From NCBI GenBank assembly GCA_964023205.1, contig OZ026851.1, positions 8,411,637 to 8,475,636 on the forward strand: DNA of 64,000 nucleotides. Reading direction: 5' to 3'. Source of the stretch: Lutraria lutraria (Eukaryota > Mollusca > Bivalvia > Venerida > Mactridae). The notes under the pieces were generated by a model. The model saw only the letters and a program-made list of their open reading frames with translations, made no database searches and was not told the DNA's origin. The translations under genes were made by a program, and so were the position numbers. This document shows positions 22,001 to 32,867 of the stretch, one piece after another (the first letter of the stretch is position 1; each line of letters starts with the position of its first letter).

Positions 22001-23291
22001 ACTACTTTTAGTTTAACAATTGCATGGCGGATGTAGATAAACGTAGTACTTAGGTCCGCAAAAAAATCATGTAACGGCTATGGAAACCTGAACTATTGGT
22101 CAGTTTCCAATAAAACAGAATTGCCTAGTATGGTGTTTGTTACCTGTAGTTCCAGATGTATAGATTAATACATTCGTTGTCGTAGGTAAAATGTGTTTTC
22201 GAATCTTACGGTTAATATGCTCATCTGACACACGAGATAACACCGGATCGAATGAAAGAAACGGTGTGTCTTGAGATGTTTGGCCAAGTGCATAAGTTGT
22301 AACATCAGGTATATCTTGTTGTATCTCCAAAATGGCTTCAGTAAGAGCATCACCTACATTGGATAATTATATCCTGTCATCACAATAACTTTCAAAATTT
22401 CATGTTTCTGGTACAAAGGGTATTCCTACGTCGGAATTTCAGATACGGGATTTATCTGTCCTTGAATAAATATTCTGTAGGATATTAAAAGTAGCGGAAG
22501 TAGCAGGTGCACTTTTCTGATCTCCTAAAGAAGAGCTATTCAAGGGCAGGTAAACTACCTTTCTGAAAAGGCCTATACGGTAGATCATTTTGTTTTGATG
22601 TCATTAACTTTGTCCGGTATATTTACAACTTATAAAACAATCACTGTACGAGTATTAAAACAACTCGTCGACTTCAGATTTAAAAACGTGAAATAATTAA
22701 CACTTAAACAAACGTACCTTTACAAAGAATAAGGACATTGGCGCCTGATGACTTAATTGAATGTGATAGAGTCATGGCCCGAAGGTTAATGTTGATAAAG
22801 GCAATCTGGAATCCAGCTTTCATCAAACCTGAAATACGAAACCAGACGCTCATTTTGTGAATTTTAAATCATTCTCTGAAACATGTGTAACAAATGTCAC
22901 GAATTGACATCCCCCGACAAGAATTTTTGATACCTAAATAACACCAAACGATGGAAGGATTATTGCTCATCATGACAGCTATCGTAGACCCTGGTTTTAC
23001 CCCAATCTCAATGGCTGCACGTGCTGCACGGTTAGCTAGTCTATCCATGTGCTCATATGTAAAAACTTCTTCGTTGTATAGAATGAATGCTTTCTTGGGT
23101 GTCGACTTCACTTTGTCTTCAAATACATCGATTAAAAGTTTTTCTTTCATAATTGTGGCCATTACTGAATCCGTGACCCTTTTGTTATTTCTTCGATATA
23201 CCCAATCCAGGTACCACCCTGGCCACCACAGGTTCAACAAGAAATACAGAACTCCAGCGGTCACAGCTGCCCCTAAAGCAAAAATACACAT
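16028..23291 (-). CDS. SLC27A: SLC27A family fatty acid transport protein / very-long-chain acyl-CoA synthetase
   Basis: Ten coding exons (high to low): 23291-22934, 22828-22718, 22353-22144, 20658-20503, 20109-19985, 19570-19379, 19028-18935, 17412-17211, 16841-16744, 16350-16028. All have GT-AG borders and matching phases and give 622 residues, close to the roughly 620 of SLC27A2. The enzyme couples long and very long fatty acids to CoA using ATP at ER, peroxisomal or plasma membranes. An N-terminal membrane anchor lies at about residues 3-20. The AMP-binding loop YTSGTTG ends at about 226. LPMYHSAALLIG and the family block FWEDCRKYNVTIIHYIGE follow. YGATE is at 358-362, TGDL at 460-463, then DRIGDTF and WKGENVST near the C-terminus, with LPSYARPRF before the end. 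Two departures from family consensus are Ile instead of Arg in GDTF-I-WKGENV and CP after YGATE where GN is usual. The paralogue is closest in length and layout to A2/A6 but cannot be fixed. The C-terminal ASL is not a good peroxisomal signal. Introns hold several mobile elements. Confidence 0.96.
17415..17640. repeat. 32-bp minisatellite next to an SLC27A splice acceptor
   Basis: About seven copies of a 32-bp unit (GTCATCATGTCATTATGTTA followed by ACTATCCACTAT) lie in SLC27A intron 7. On the gene's strand the array ends about ten bases before the AG (17414-17413) of exon 8. The branch point must therefore lie in or just beside the repeats. Confidence 0.9.
17715..17840. repeat. Dispersed repeat (GGAAGGTGGTCAGTGG / CTTCCACTTCCAC)
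   Basis: CTTGCGGAAGGTGGTCAGTG is followed by an imperfect inverse, CTTCCACTTCCACAAAAGC. From memory, this layout recurs widely in bivalve genomes. It lies in SLC27A intron 7 and has no coding capacity. Confidence 0.5.
18290..18765. repeat. Dispersed repeat with internal duplication (GACCTGGTGACCT)
   Basis: The block TTTGACCTGGTGACCT, then TTGAGACAAACATTCTGACAA, occurs twice about 125 bp apart in SLC27A intron 7. A looser relative rich in TGACCCC and CAAGGTCA blocks is at 53030-53780. No coding capacity is seen. Confidence 0.6.
20840..21031. mobile_element. 192-bp TA-flanked MITE in SLC27A intron 3
   Basis: Ends read CAGTAAAACCTTC and, inverted on the right, CAGTAACACCTCA, each flanked by TA. 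The ends carry GAAGACC / GCTACCACC-type subterminal matches, like pogo/Tigger-derived miniature elements. Confidence 0.75.
21208..22065. repeat. Dispersed repeat copy split by a nested foldback element
   Basis: The left part (GTACTCATGGAAACTGAAC) and right part (GACTTGCACTGCAACATG, then GGCGGATGTAGATAAACGTA) match the uninterrupted copies at 55195-55325 and, inverted, 57245-57360. The inserted piece is 21244-21968. Confidence 0.75.
21244..21968. mobile_element. 725-bp foldback element nested in SLC27A intron 3
   Basis: Left arm 21244-21465 and right arm about 21747-21968 are highly similar inverse copies beginning AAGACGTTTTCGGTAG. TA flanks each end (21242-21243, 21969-21970). Uninterrupted copies of the host repeat elsewhere in the window show the empty site, which confirms the borders. 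Near its inner end each arm carries a hairpin, with TTATCTGCCCTTGAA and its inverse about 27 bases apart. There is no coding capacity. Confidence 0.88.
22447..22556. repeat. Hairpin related to the foldback inner hairpin
   Basis: ATTTATCTGTCCTTGAATA and, about 70 bases later, TATTCAAGGGCAGGTAAAC form an inverted pair. They resemble the inner hairpin of the nearby foldback element (TTATCTGCCCTTGAA). Lies in SLC27A intron 2. Confidence 0.5.
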
Positions 23292-23644
23292 GCTGTTGTC
23301 TTCTACAGAACACTGAAATCTCGAATCATCCTAAACCAACACCGACTGTAATAAAGTTATTTTGCAGGCAGCCTCTTTAATTAAAAAAAACATGGGTAAT
23401 AACTCCTTCGAAAAGAATTCATGAAAACATTATTTTTTCTTGAACTTTTCTTGCAAACAACACGAATAGTTCACTAAGTATGAAAAATAGTTCATAGGTG
23501 AATGAGATAAAATAGAATTAATTAAAACATACTCACGGTCAATGTTTGTATTACACATGATGCTAAATTAATAATGTACGGATTGCGATTGGCGCCATTA
23601 CATTGACGATAGACTATGGCATGAACACGAAAGACAGCTTAAAT

Positions 23645-23805
23645 TCCAATCGTACTACTCGGGCATTACACTGAGAATACGCCTCGTAAAAAGTGTAGGG
23701 TTACAGATTTTGGTTACGTGGTTTCCGGTACAAGTCAATCACTACTTTTTCAACTTTAGGCACTCGATATCAAGAAACATTCTTAGAATGAATGACTTTA
23801 AGTCA
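23645..23805. repeat. Dispersed repeat abutting the B-box pseudogene
   Basis: CACTGAGAATACGCCTCGTA, GGTTTCCGGT and CAAGAAACATTCTTAGAATG occur in the same order at 54095-54220. The copy here joins the truncated 3' end of the B-box pseudogene. Confidence 0.65.
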
Positions 23806-24395
23806 ATACGTTCAAGTTTCTGATTAATGTAATCCGTGACTAGTGGTTGGTTGTCGCTTATCAGACAACATCCATGAGATGAGCATTAATCAGAATAATC
23901 TAAAACCATTATGTTGATGTCTTTACTTCCTTTCGTTCAGTAGTAATCGAGTTTCTCCTTTCCATATTTCTGTACTTCAACTTGACCTGCGCGAATTAAA
24001 GTTTTGAAATAATCAATTAATAATTAGTTTTCAACGAATTTCACTTCGACGTCTTCTTTTCTTCTTTCTTTAACCATCTCTAATTCACCAACATACAAAG
24101 GGAACATTGGGCCCTGTTTCCGTGTAATTCCAGCTTGTCGTATGTCGTCTCTAAATTGCCTTGGCAACGATCAACAGTATGCTTCTTGTCGCTCAGCTTC
24201 TTCCCAATGACAGTATCCAATGCCTTCTGATATTCACCAATTTTATTAAGTACTTCCTTCTTTGTCATAAAAGGTTAATTATAAAGGATGGATTTGTGGA
24301 CGATAATGAGATTAAAAAAGCGTGAACTGTGTAACTGGCGATGAAAATAACTGTTTATCACCTGTCTAGTGTTTGTGTATTAAAACAATGTAATC
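23790..24395 (-). pseudogene. Unprocessed pseudogene of the B-box/propeller gene
   Basis: On the minus strand the sequence follows the gene at 10643-13481 from its intron into exon 2. Shared text includes GTGATAAACAGTTATTTTC (intron), KKEVLNKI.EYQKALDT, GNRAQ, RRKEDVEVKFVEN and SKDINI. Because intron sequence is kept, this is a DNA-level duplicate, not a retrocopy. The splice acceptor and the first roughly 160-170 bases of exon 2 are deleted. Within the coding part, stop codons replace sense codons (CAA to TAA after KFVEN and others). The copy stops in the first part of the propeller, next to the repeat at 23645-23805. No product is expected. Confidence 0.88.
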
Positions 24396-24530
24396 GAAAA
24401 TAAGCGTGGGTCCCGGTTTTCTTCTAATCTGCACGTGCTTTTCGGGAACCTTGCTTTCGTTGTAGTGTGCCCCAAATTAAAACGTTTTGACAGCTTTTAA
24501 AAGGAAAGCCGGGACCCACTCTTATTTTCG
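24395..24530. mobile_element. 136-bp MITE with 27-bp inverted ends
   Basis: CGAAAATAAGCGTGGGTCCC at the left is matched by its inverse at the right with two or three changes over about 27 bases. It sits where the pseudogene's intron would continue, so it appears to be an insertion. No clear target duplication is visible. Confidence 0.7.
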
Positions 24531-24599
24531 TCACTTCCGTCAATCGAGTTAAATTGAAAAATAACTTCCATAAACGTATAAAAATCACGGAATCGAGTG

Positions 24600-24845
24600 C
24601 CTATGATCATCATAATTATGTAGTATTTTTCATAATACGTTGTATTCTTTCATTGTATCTTAAATTTCATCATAGTATGTAGCATTTAATCATACAATGT
24701 AGTATTTCTTCATATAAGAATTAATTTGTCATAATAATGTAGTTTTGTGTCACAATATGAAGTAGTTTGTTATAATGTGTGACATTTTTTCATAGTATGT
24801 AGTATTTTGTCGATAATATGAGGTAATTTTTCGTGATATATACGA
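24600..24845. repeat. Degenerate short tandem repeat (ATGTAGTATTTTGTCATA type)
   Basis: About ten degenerate copies of a 20-25-bp unit such as CATAGTATGTAGTATTTTGT. It resembles the array after the parent B-box gene (14430-14600). Confidence 0.6.
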
Positions 24846-25043
24846 ACAAACTGAAGTTCATACTCAGCACATAAATGTCAGAAATTTATGATACCATGAC
24901 ATCGAGATCATGTCACTAGGTAATGATTGTAGATTAGAACACGATTGCAGTATATTCCTGCAAACCATAATCTTAGATCGTTATATTCATATGTTTCTAT
25001 ATTAACTGTATTTAAAAGTGGAATCGCAATGTTGAGGAAAACG

Positions 25044-25049
25044 TTTATT
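25044..25049 (-). terminator. Possible polyadenylation signal of the Cys-loop receptor gene
   Basis: TTTATT on the plus strand gives AATAAA on the minus strand, about 530 bases after the stop codon. It is the first canonical signal I noticed; its use is unproven. Confidence 0.3.
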
Positions 25050-25576
25050 ACTTCACTATATCTAATTCACTATATCAATGTATAAAACGTGTTGAAATAA
25101 TATTTGACAAAATAATGTTGAGTTTTTTTGACAGTATACCAATGATTTCAATATCTTGAAAAATCACAAAATGAACAGAATGTCTATCGACTTCAGCGAT
25201 GCGTATGTTTTACAGAAAAACACGTGATAATGCAATAATAATTAGTTTTGGTGACACAACATATACTTTTCTCTTTGCATAATAATTTCATTAATACTGA
25301 ATACATATAGTAACGATAATGTTGGGCGTAATATCGAGTTTTTTTGTGGTGCATTCAAGCAATATTTCGTAAATAAGCATGAGATATTCATGCTACATCC
25401 ACTAACTTATATGGTTCACAAATACTACTATACAAACCATTTTAAAATTCCACTAAACAGCGGGAAAGAGTTGATGTTTTCAAATATGAAAGTGATTTTC
25501 ATTCTTCACATTTAAGCAAGTCACTCTAGTGTAGGCAGTTCTAGTAACTATAGTAAATTATTATAGGGAGTTCTAG

Positions 25577-28500
25577 TTATTCACTAGTGGTGTTGCGATA
25601 ATGAGAAATCATAACTCCCCCAATGATGAGAGTAAGGCCAAATAGAATCACCATATAGATATACATTGTCACTTTGTCTAATACCCTTGCAATTTCTTTC
25701 CATGTATATTGGTATTTTGGTTTGTTTTCACCAATGTCATCTGAAAGCTTTTCTTCGTGTTCATTGTTATCTTCTTTAACTGTCTTAATTGCCATGTTTT
25801 TCTCGTCCAAATCTTTCAATGGCCAAACCTTGGCGTTGTTTCGATCTGAACTCTCGGCGACTAGTTTTGCTAGAAACGTTTTCGTCATCGATTGGAGCCA
25901 TTTTGGAACAGGTTTTTCATCAGGTGTAAAATAGACATCTAAATAGATAACGGTAAGGAGAACTGAAAAAGTCTGCAGCAGCAGAATTGTGGCAAGGTAC
26001 ATGGCTGAAAATAAAAACAAAAATATAACATTTACAATGTACGAGCGCTTGCTTTGCTTCGTTATTGGGCACTTATCGGACTGCTTGGTGTTATTGTGCT
26101 GTTGTTATTTTTTTTATTGCGAGTTATTTTGTATGTATATCAAATCTTATGCAGATTTGTTACTTAACTTATTGTTGTATTGGTAATACTAGTATTCGCA
26201 AAATGAATTATCTCCCTTTTAACGTAGTAATACCTAACGGCAATCTGAGTTTACCCCCTTTAAATACTTACATAGTAAGCTTGCAGATAGGGACGTTTGT
26301 GGAATGCTCTCCGATATAAGTCCAAGGTACACCGAATATGCTAGAAGTATCGTTAGTGACAAACCAACGCGTTCACCAGATTCTGGATTCAATTTGAAGA
26401 CAACTATCTGAAATAATCACGTGACAATGTTTTATCACAAGGACATAAATTCCGACATTATCACATGATACCATCAGTATTGATTGTTAAATACAGTATT
26501 GGTATGAATCTATGACGTCAATTTAGTTGAGACGCTGGTATGGACCATAATACACAAGACACTGACAGAGGTTTAGCCAATTTAGCTTGTAACATTGCAA
26601 ACTTGGAAACATTTTATCTTTTCAAACATCGATCATTACCACGAATGAATGTGTTATAAATTAGGAATCCAATTACCGTAAGAAAACCGAACAATATCAC
26701 CGGAAGTAGCGTGTTCAGTGTATGGAACAAATGACGTCTGCGCAATGTGATAGAGAATACAAGACGACGGAACGACATTGCTTCTCTCATTGTTTCCATA
26801 ACCCTGTTTGACATCGCCACCAAATCCCATTCACCATGCTCTGCAACAGAAATATCTTACAGCAATCAACAGGAACTTCTTATTCTAGTCGATTCTTCAC
26901 AAGTTTGGCCAACTTCAGATCATAAGTCAATGGACAAACTTGTTTCTCACTTTTATTTGTAAAAGGAGTTGAAATAGAGAGGAAAGCAACTAACAATTCA
27001 ATATCAAAAATACCAACCATCATTTCCAAAACATAACCCATTAGTTCAACCTTTTTTCAATAAAAATGCAAACAAGTCTTCAATTTGTTTCTTATCTCCT
27101 CCCGGCATGTTTTATCACTTTGGTTATGACGAGCTTTATTTTTCACCGTGTAATTTGTTATCTCAGTAAACAAACGTATGGACTGTTGACAAAGTAAGAC
27201 ATATGCACTGAATCTTCACTTAACGACCTGTCCATTATCAAGGCCACCTTGTTTACGATCATTATATTCAAGTCAATCTTTCAACATGTTATCTATGCTT
27301 CACTTGTCTAATGAAACCATTTCATTTCCAACTTTCTTTCCTTAAAGCTGGTCCTAGTATTGAGATTAAAACTGTAATTACCTTGGTAGTTCGTTGCCAA
27401 CATTATTTCAGGGCTAAATAATAGATTCACTTCGTCACTTGTTACACCCCAGGTGCTGATAATCACGTCACAGGTCTGTGTGTCAAGTGGCCAATACGTC
27501 ACAGTACTTTCACAATGGGTGGTAAATATACCAGCTGAATGTCGAAACAATAACACGATATGCTTTGCTAAATAAATATCATACTTCTTTTTAGCTTTAG
27601 GTGACAGGGAGCATCAAAAGACGTTTTCAGCACGAGTACATGATGAACTGTTTGTGTCGAAAGGAAAAGTTCGACGTTCGGTTCAACAAGCAACACCGAA
27701 AGAACGAACAATGTTCAGCTTTGGACATGAACGGACGCACACATAAAAAGTTTCCTTTCGATGACATTTTAACCGCAGACATTGTATTGTTTTGCATCAG
27801 ACAGTCGTGTATTTGAGTATTGTAAACAGGAGTTAAACAGTTTACATGATACACCACATGAAAAATATTCAGCCTCACGATATTTCCTTAAGTGTCATAC
27901 ATCAACTAAATTGGCCACATTAACACAGACACGGACGTAAGCACACACATCCTTATGGAACCTTTTAGTAATGCTATTGAAACCATTGGCTATTTCAACC
28001 GAGCAGAGCACGCATTCCCGTGGTTCCATCGTCCTACATACCTGGTACCCAGTCGACGTAGCCAGTTCCATTAATTCTTATTGGTACATTTGGTCTGGAT
28101 ATAACGTCTATGTTTTCAACCCTGAAATTTCCAGAAATTCGTTACTAGATGAAATGTGATAATGGAACATAGGGTAAGTAAGATTTACTTGTATATCAGC
28201 TAACAATATAGATAAGAACGGGGTTCCTAGAAAAAACACTAACAAATAAATCCTACCCTTTCCAAAAACACCACACACCGGACCCACAACACCACCTTCT
28301 CGCGATATAGGAGTGAGGCCGTGGTCAAGAGGTTAGTGCACTGGACTTTTAATACGACAATCTGATTTTAAATCCCAGTCACATCAGGTCATACTTTTCT
28401 ATGAAAATTTGACAAAAAATATCAGGTCATACTTTTCTATGAAAATTTGACAAAAAATATCAGGTCATACTTTTCTATGAACATTTGACAAAAAATATCA

Positions 28501-31500
28501 GGTCATACTTTTCTATGAACATTTGACCAAAAAATATCAGGTCATACTTTTCTATGAAAATTTGACAAAAAATATCAGGTCATACTTTTCAATGAAAATT
28601 TGACAAAAAATATCAGGTCATACTTTTCTATGAACATTTGACAAAAAATATCAGGTCATACTTTTCTATGAACATTTGACCAAAAAATATCAGGTCATAC
28701 TTTTCTATGAACATTTGACCAAAAAATATCGATTTCAATCCGTTTGTAGTGAATTTGTCTGCTCCTTCTGGAATGGTAAGTTAGTACCGGTTAGAAAACA
28801 GTACTGGAAAACTGGTATTTAAAGGTGAGCCGGCTAATGTATACAACTGAAATATACATGTAGCTGAAAAAAAACCGGCATTAAACCCCTTGAAACAAAA
28901 TCGGTGAGCAGAATAGGTTCTTCCTCGTTGGTAGCGCCTTAAACGGTCGGCAGCAATTCAAAATAACTTATCATTAGCTCAGATTAAATCATTTAATCTC
29001 AAATATCAGTTAATCAGTAATGTTATGAAATGTCCGGACGAGTGAAGTTGGATAGAAAGGAGATGTTGCATTCAGTTAGATTTTATCTCAGACTAATTTC
29101 ATAATTTGCGGGCTCCAAAAGATTCCTCACATTAACTTGTTTATATTTTTACATGTTTCGATTCGAAGTAACAAAATATATTTTGCAGTTCAGGCTATGC
29201 GTAAAGATTCCCAGAGTTTGCGAAATACGCGTTTGCTGCATAATTCCAATACTAGAAAGTGCAAAATAATTATGTGAAATATACAACCTAATAACGCATA
29301 CATTATTTGAAGCCAAACTATATTCATTATACAACAGTGATATATACAAACAACGTACGAGTTTTCTATGATGATTGGTGGTGTCCAGATCTGTGATTCC
29401 GAAACATACACTGATCTGACGGCAACGAAATCTACAAACTCCGGATTGCTGAGCCAATCTAGTTTTGGATTGTGCCATTGCTAAACATAGTAAACATGAA
29501 AATAACTAATGAAGTTTCACTACGAATCAATGACTAGTCATTAAGTCGAACCTTGGTTCTCTCAAACATGCCGGTGTAACGTTTTCAAGCTCCCCCTTTT
29601 TCAGGTTACCCCCCGGTAACTTAAAAACGTTTTCAAAGTACCGGCCCCGGTAACATTAAAACGTTTTCAAACTCCTTCCCCGTTTTAATAATCCCCCCTC
29701 CCTATGTTGATTCTTTGTGACGGAAACGTTTATATTTCAGGTTATAATTCATACTAAATGATTCACAGTCAACATTGTTTATTGACATATAATTCCTGTA
29801 TTTCTAAACTGAATATACGGAATAATTATATGAAGCTATGGAATCCTATTAGGGTCATGGAGAGTACGCGCCTTTATTCAAATATGTTAACGAAAAATGC
29901 AAGACATGACCTGTGCGTTCCCACACTTACTTGTGTTCAGAAAACAATAGTTAATTGTTTTTATCCATTTTTTTGTCAAAATGATTCAAGATTGCATTGG
30001 TATTTGCGCAATAACGCTCATAGGATTCCATAATGAAGGAATGGACTTGTTAGTATATGACATCATTTGATTTCGTCGTATGATTTCATCATTAGGACCG
30101 CGTGTATAGTCTCATATAGCTGTAATACATGTATGCATTTATGTGTTTGAAATTGTAATCTCCTTATTCGTGTGCAAGCTCTCTTTTATTATGAGTTTTC
30201 AATAATTACCCGGGGGTAATCTGAAAACGTTTTCAAAGCGCCCCGGGGTAACCTGAAAACGTTCTCAGATTACCGGGTAGGGCATTTGAAAACGGAGGGG
30301 GTAATCTCAAAACGTTTTAATTGTACCCCTCCCGGTAACTTAAACACGTTTTTAAATTACCGGGGGTAATCTGAAAAAGGGGGAGCTTGAAAACGTTACA
30401 CCGGCGCGCTAAAAATTACTTTCGAGTGAAAATTGTATTCCTGACATGTTATATAAAAAATTTGATTATGTATTATTCTGACGAAGGCTCAATGCCGAAA
30501 CGTTAAGAAACATAAAGAAATTTTTAACACGTGTTGTTGTTGTTTTAACTGTATTGACATGTTATATACATTACTTCAGTAATCTACTGATTGTTTTATT
30601 TAGTTATCTGTTGTTTTACGGTTCATTCGACAGTTTCGGAACCGCTCTAGAGAGAAGGGAGATAAGATGCAGGAATATCGGGCACATAAATATATCCCTA
30701 CTCTTCGAACAGTTTTTGGACTTGATTTTTATCAAAATCAAGTCCTTTGTAATCGTTGACTAATATTTGTCGCTGGACTCTATAACAGCTTGGTTAAAAG
30801 AATGCCACATAAAGGAAATAGTACGCAACTAAATGGTATGTTTATATAGAAGTATCTGGAATCTTTCCCCAATTAAGTGTGTCAGATCTAAATACATTTC
30901 AAATCATTCTATTGTAACTACATGGAAAGAGTCATGTATCTAAATAAGTGCTTGTCGGTAGATACATGAGATTTTCAAATGCGTAGAATTAAAACCGCGT
31001 ATTCACTGTCCAATAAAATATCTTGCCGTAAAAGTAGTTCTACTTTCGGTTTTCGTTCGATAGTTCAGGAAAATCTCCATGGACGTATTCATGCATTTGC
31101 AACAATCTACCATCGATGTGTGTGTTTTGTGCCTTTCTAACATTTCTTAATATTACAAAGCGAATTCTCATTTAATCGTATTCCGTGATATTCACACCAA
31201 CTAGTGTTATTTTGATGACGGAATCGCTATTTATAGACTCACTCCCCGCAGTGGCTAGTAGCAAAGCGTAACCGATGTGGGGAGTTTGATTTATCGAAGG
31301 TTGAATGTTAAAACTGCGGCTTAAGAATAATAATTCGAGTCGCTAAATACGAACGTAAATTACTGGATACGTGCTTTTAAAATTTACTGTTTAAGAGTTC
31401 CTTTTACGCCAGATTATTTAGAATTACATAATCATGTCTGAATTTCATGCAACATCGGGTTAACTATAGGTCATATAGGTCTTACTCTACTGTGTCAGGA

Positions 31501-32867
31501 CCTTTTTGATTTGAGTGACCCTGAATGTGTTCAATGCGACGATGTTCTGTTGTGTTAAAACCAGAAGAATCAATGTTTGTATTTACTGTTACTGAAGTGT
31601 TGTTTACTAGTTTTGTACAATAAAGAGTTTTTAATGCAATTAAAGTGTCCTCAATTAATGTGCTAATCATTAAACTTTCCAATATCAGGCTTTTTTCATT
31701 TTAAAATGCTAGCTTATGTCATTTACCTATATGCATATGACCTGCATTTCAATATGAATGAAAAATCGGTCCGTAATTTTAAATGTTAAAATATTTGTAT
31801 GGGCTCGAACGATGTGGGTACACATTTCTCTCTTTTGTCTCGGATGGTAAAAATCAAGTCCGACAGTACTTTCAGTACTTTGATTCTAGTTCTTTATCAT
31901 TCCCGGTGTAAAACATCGACACACGCCTTGTCATTCGGCAGATTCATGGTGAGAAGTTGGCGGTTACATGTCATGACAAGATAAGTACTGGTGCAGAATC
32001 GAGGAACACTGGCTCTGAACTTTTTATCACTAAAATATGGGTAAAGAATATCAAGGGTAAAACACTAAAATGTGAAAAAAATAAGAAAACTTAATTAATA
32101 TGTAAAACAGTTCAAAAGAGACCAGCGCAAAAGTAAAAATACTATTTCAAAAAAGATGTTTACATGTATATTACTTACAAAGAAGAAATAAGCCGCAATG
32201 GAGAACTTCTGTTCCCTGATGTCCTGAGAAAGAACAAAGATAGTTTTCAATCACCGAATTGAGGTCCATTATTTAATACACAATACAACATTCACTATGT
32301 GTACAACACGGACTTTTCCTTGGATGTTGAAACTCGCCACGGTACGAGTGAAGGCGTAAGAAAGAAACTGAGTGCATATCCGTTAGCATCCATGCAGTTA
32401 CTTGACAGATCAAGCTGAAATTTTATACGTCATCACAAGAAGCAGAATCCTGTATAACAATGCTGTAATTTTAAAAATACACGTCCTAAATTTAAATGAT
32501 ATTCCAACTTTACAAGATGCATTTTGTGTAGTAATTAATAAAATACTTATTACTCAGGAAATTCATATTGGCCGAGTTATCTGTTCTTGGTCAATTGTAA
32601 TGGCCTTCGCCGTGACGGGCTATGAATATCCCTAACTCAGTTATAACATAATACTAAGTCTTAATAACTTAAATTGACTTACCAGAGAATTTAGAGAGAG
32701 TAGGTTCAAGGAGGCGGTAACATTTACATGTCCTGATGGAATATCTCGAGGATCGGCGTTTTCGAATAAAACTCGTCTTAAGTCGTTCGTGGTCACCGAC
32801 TCCTCAATAGAGCTAACTTGATGAACACATACCACCGCCAAAAGTGCTAAAATTATTATGAATATTT
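25577..32867 (-). CDS. Nicotinic acetylcholine receptor-like Cys-loop channel subunit (non-alpha type, 5' incomplete)
   Basis: Eight exons join in phase (high to low): 32867-32683, 32223-32179, 29480-29359, 28121-28042, 27534-27382, 26840-26677, 26407-26272, 26004-25577. They give about 437 residues. The second is the 45-base exon typical of nicotinic receptor genes. The first exon found carries a signal-peptide-like run (ILALLAVVCVHQVSS) but no start codon; one base from a missing upstream exon would complete its first codon. Then come the extracellular beta-sandwich, a Cys-loop with exactly 13 residues between cysteines (TYWPLDTQTC), TM1, TM2 after NPESGERVG, TM3, a cytoplasmic loop of about 80 residues, TM4 and a short tail. 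Glu at -1' and Leu at 9' of TM2 suggest a cation channel. There is no vicinal Cys pair in loop C, and loop A has IWTPP where IWLPD is usual. A classic acetylcholine site is therefore unlikely on its principal face; it may be a structural subunit or use another ligand. The protein would act in the plasma membrane as part of a pentamer. Confidence 0.93.
28312..28385 (+). repeat. tRNA-like SINE head in a receptor intron
   Basis: GTGGTCAAGAGGTTAGTGCA is a good A-box region, and TTTTAAATCCCAGTCACATC a weakened B-box region. The anticodon stem does not pair well, so this is a tRNA-derived repeat rather than a tRNA gene. It runs directly into the minisatellite that follows. Confidence 0.5.
28387..28735. 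repeat. 38-bp minisatellite
   Basis: Nine copies of a 38-bp unit (ATCAGGTCATACTTTTCTAT plus GAAAATTTGACAAAAAAT), with single-base variants such as GAACATTTGACC. It lies in the receptor intron between exons 28121-28042 and 29480-29359. Confidence 0.95.
29571..30404. mobile_element. 834-bp inverted-repeat element with AAAACGTTTT palindromes
   Basis: Both ends read CCGGTGTAACGTTTTCAAGC followed by TCCCCCTTTTTCAG, in inverse orientation. Similarity extends about 75-100 bases inward. Copies of TGAAAACGTTTTCA-like palindromes alternate with GGTAACC/CCCCGG blocks in both arms, and the central part (about 29710-30190) is unique. No transposase frame is seen and the target duplication is unclear. It lies in the Cys-loop receptor intron between exons 32223-32179 and 29480-29359. 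Confidence 0.8.
31790..31990 (-). repeat. SINE body copy
   Basis: TTCTTTATCATTCCCGGTGT followed by AAAACATCGACACACGCC matches the other copies of the family (7690-7880, 35640-35935, 48770-48950, 59095-59400). Divergent and without coding capacity; lies in a receptor intron. Confidence 0.55.

Noticed and set aside
22951..23316. Plus-strand frame of 121 codons opposite SLC27A exon 1
   Set aside because: Shadow of the real exon on the minus strand.
28383..28735. Possible CRISPR-like regular array
   Set aside because: Units are contiguous with no unique spacers and the genome is eukaryotic; it is a minisatellite.
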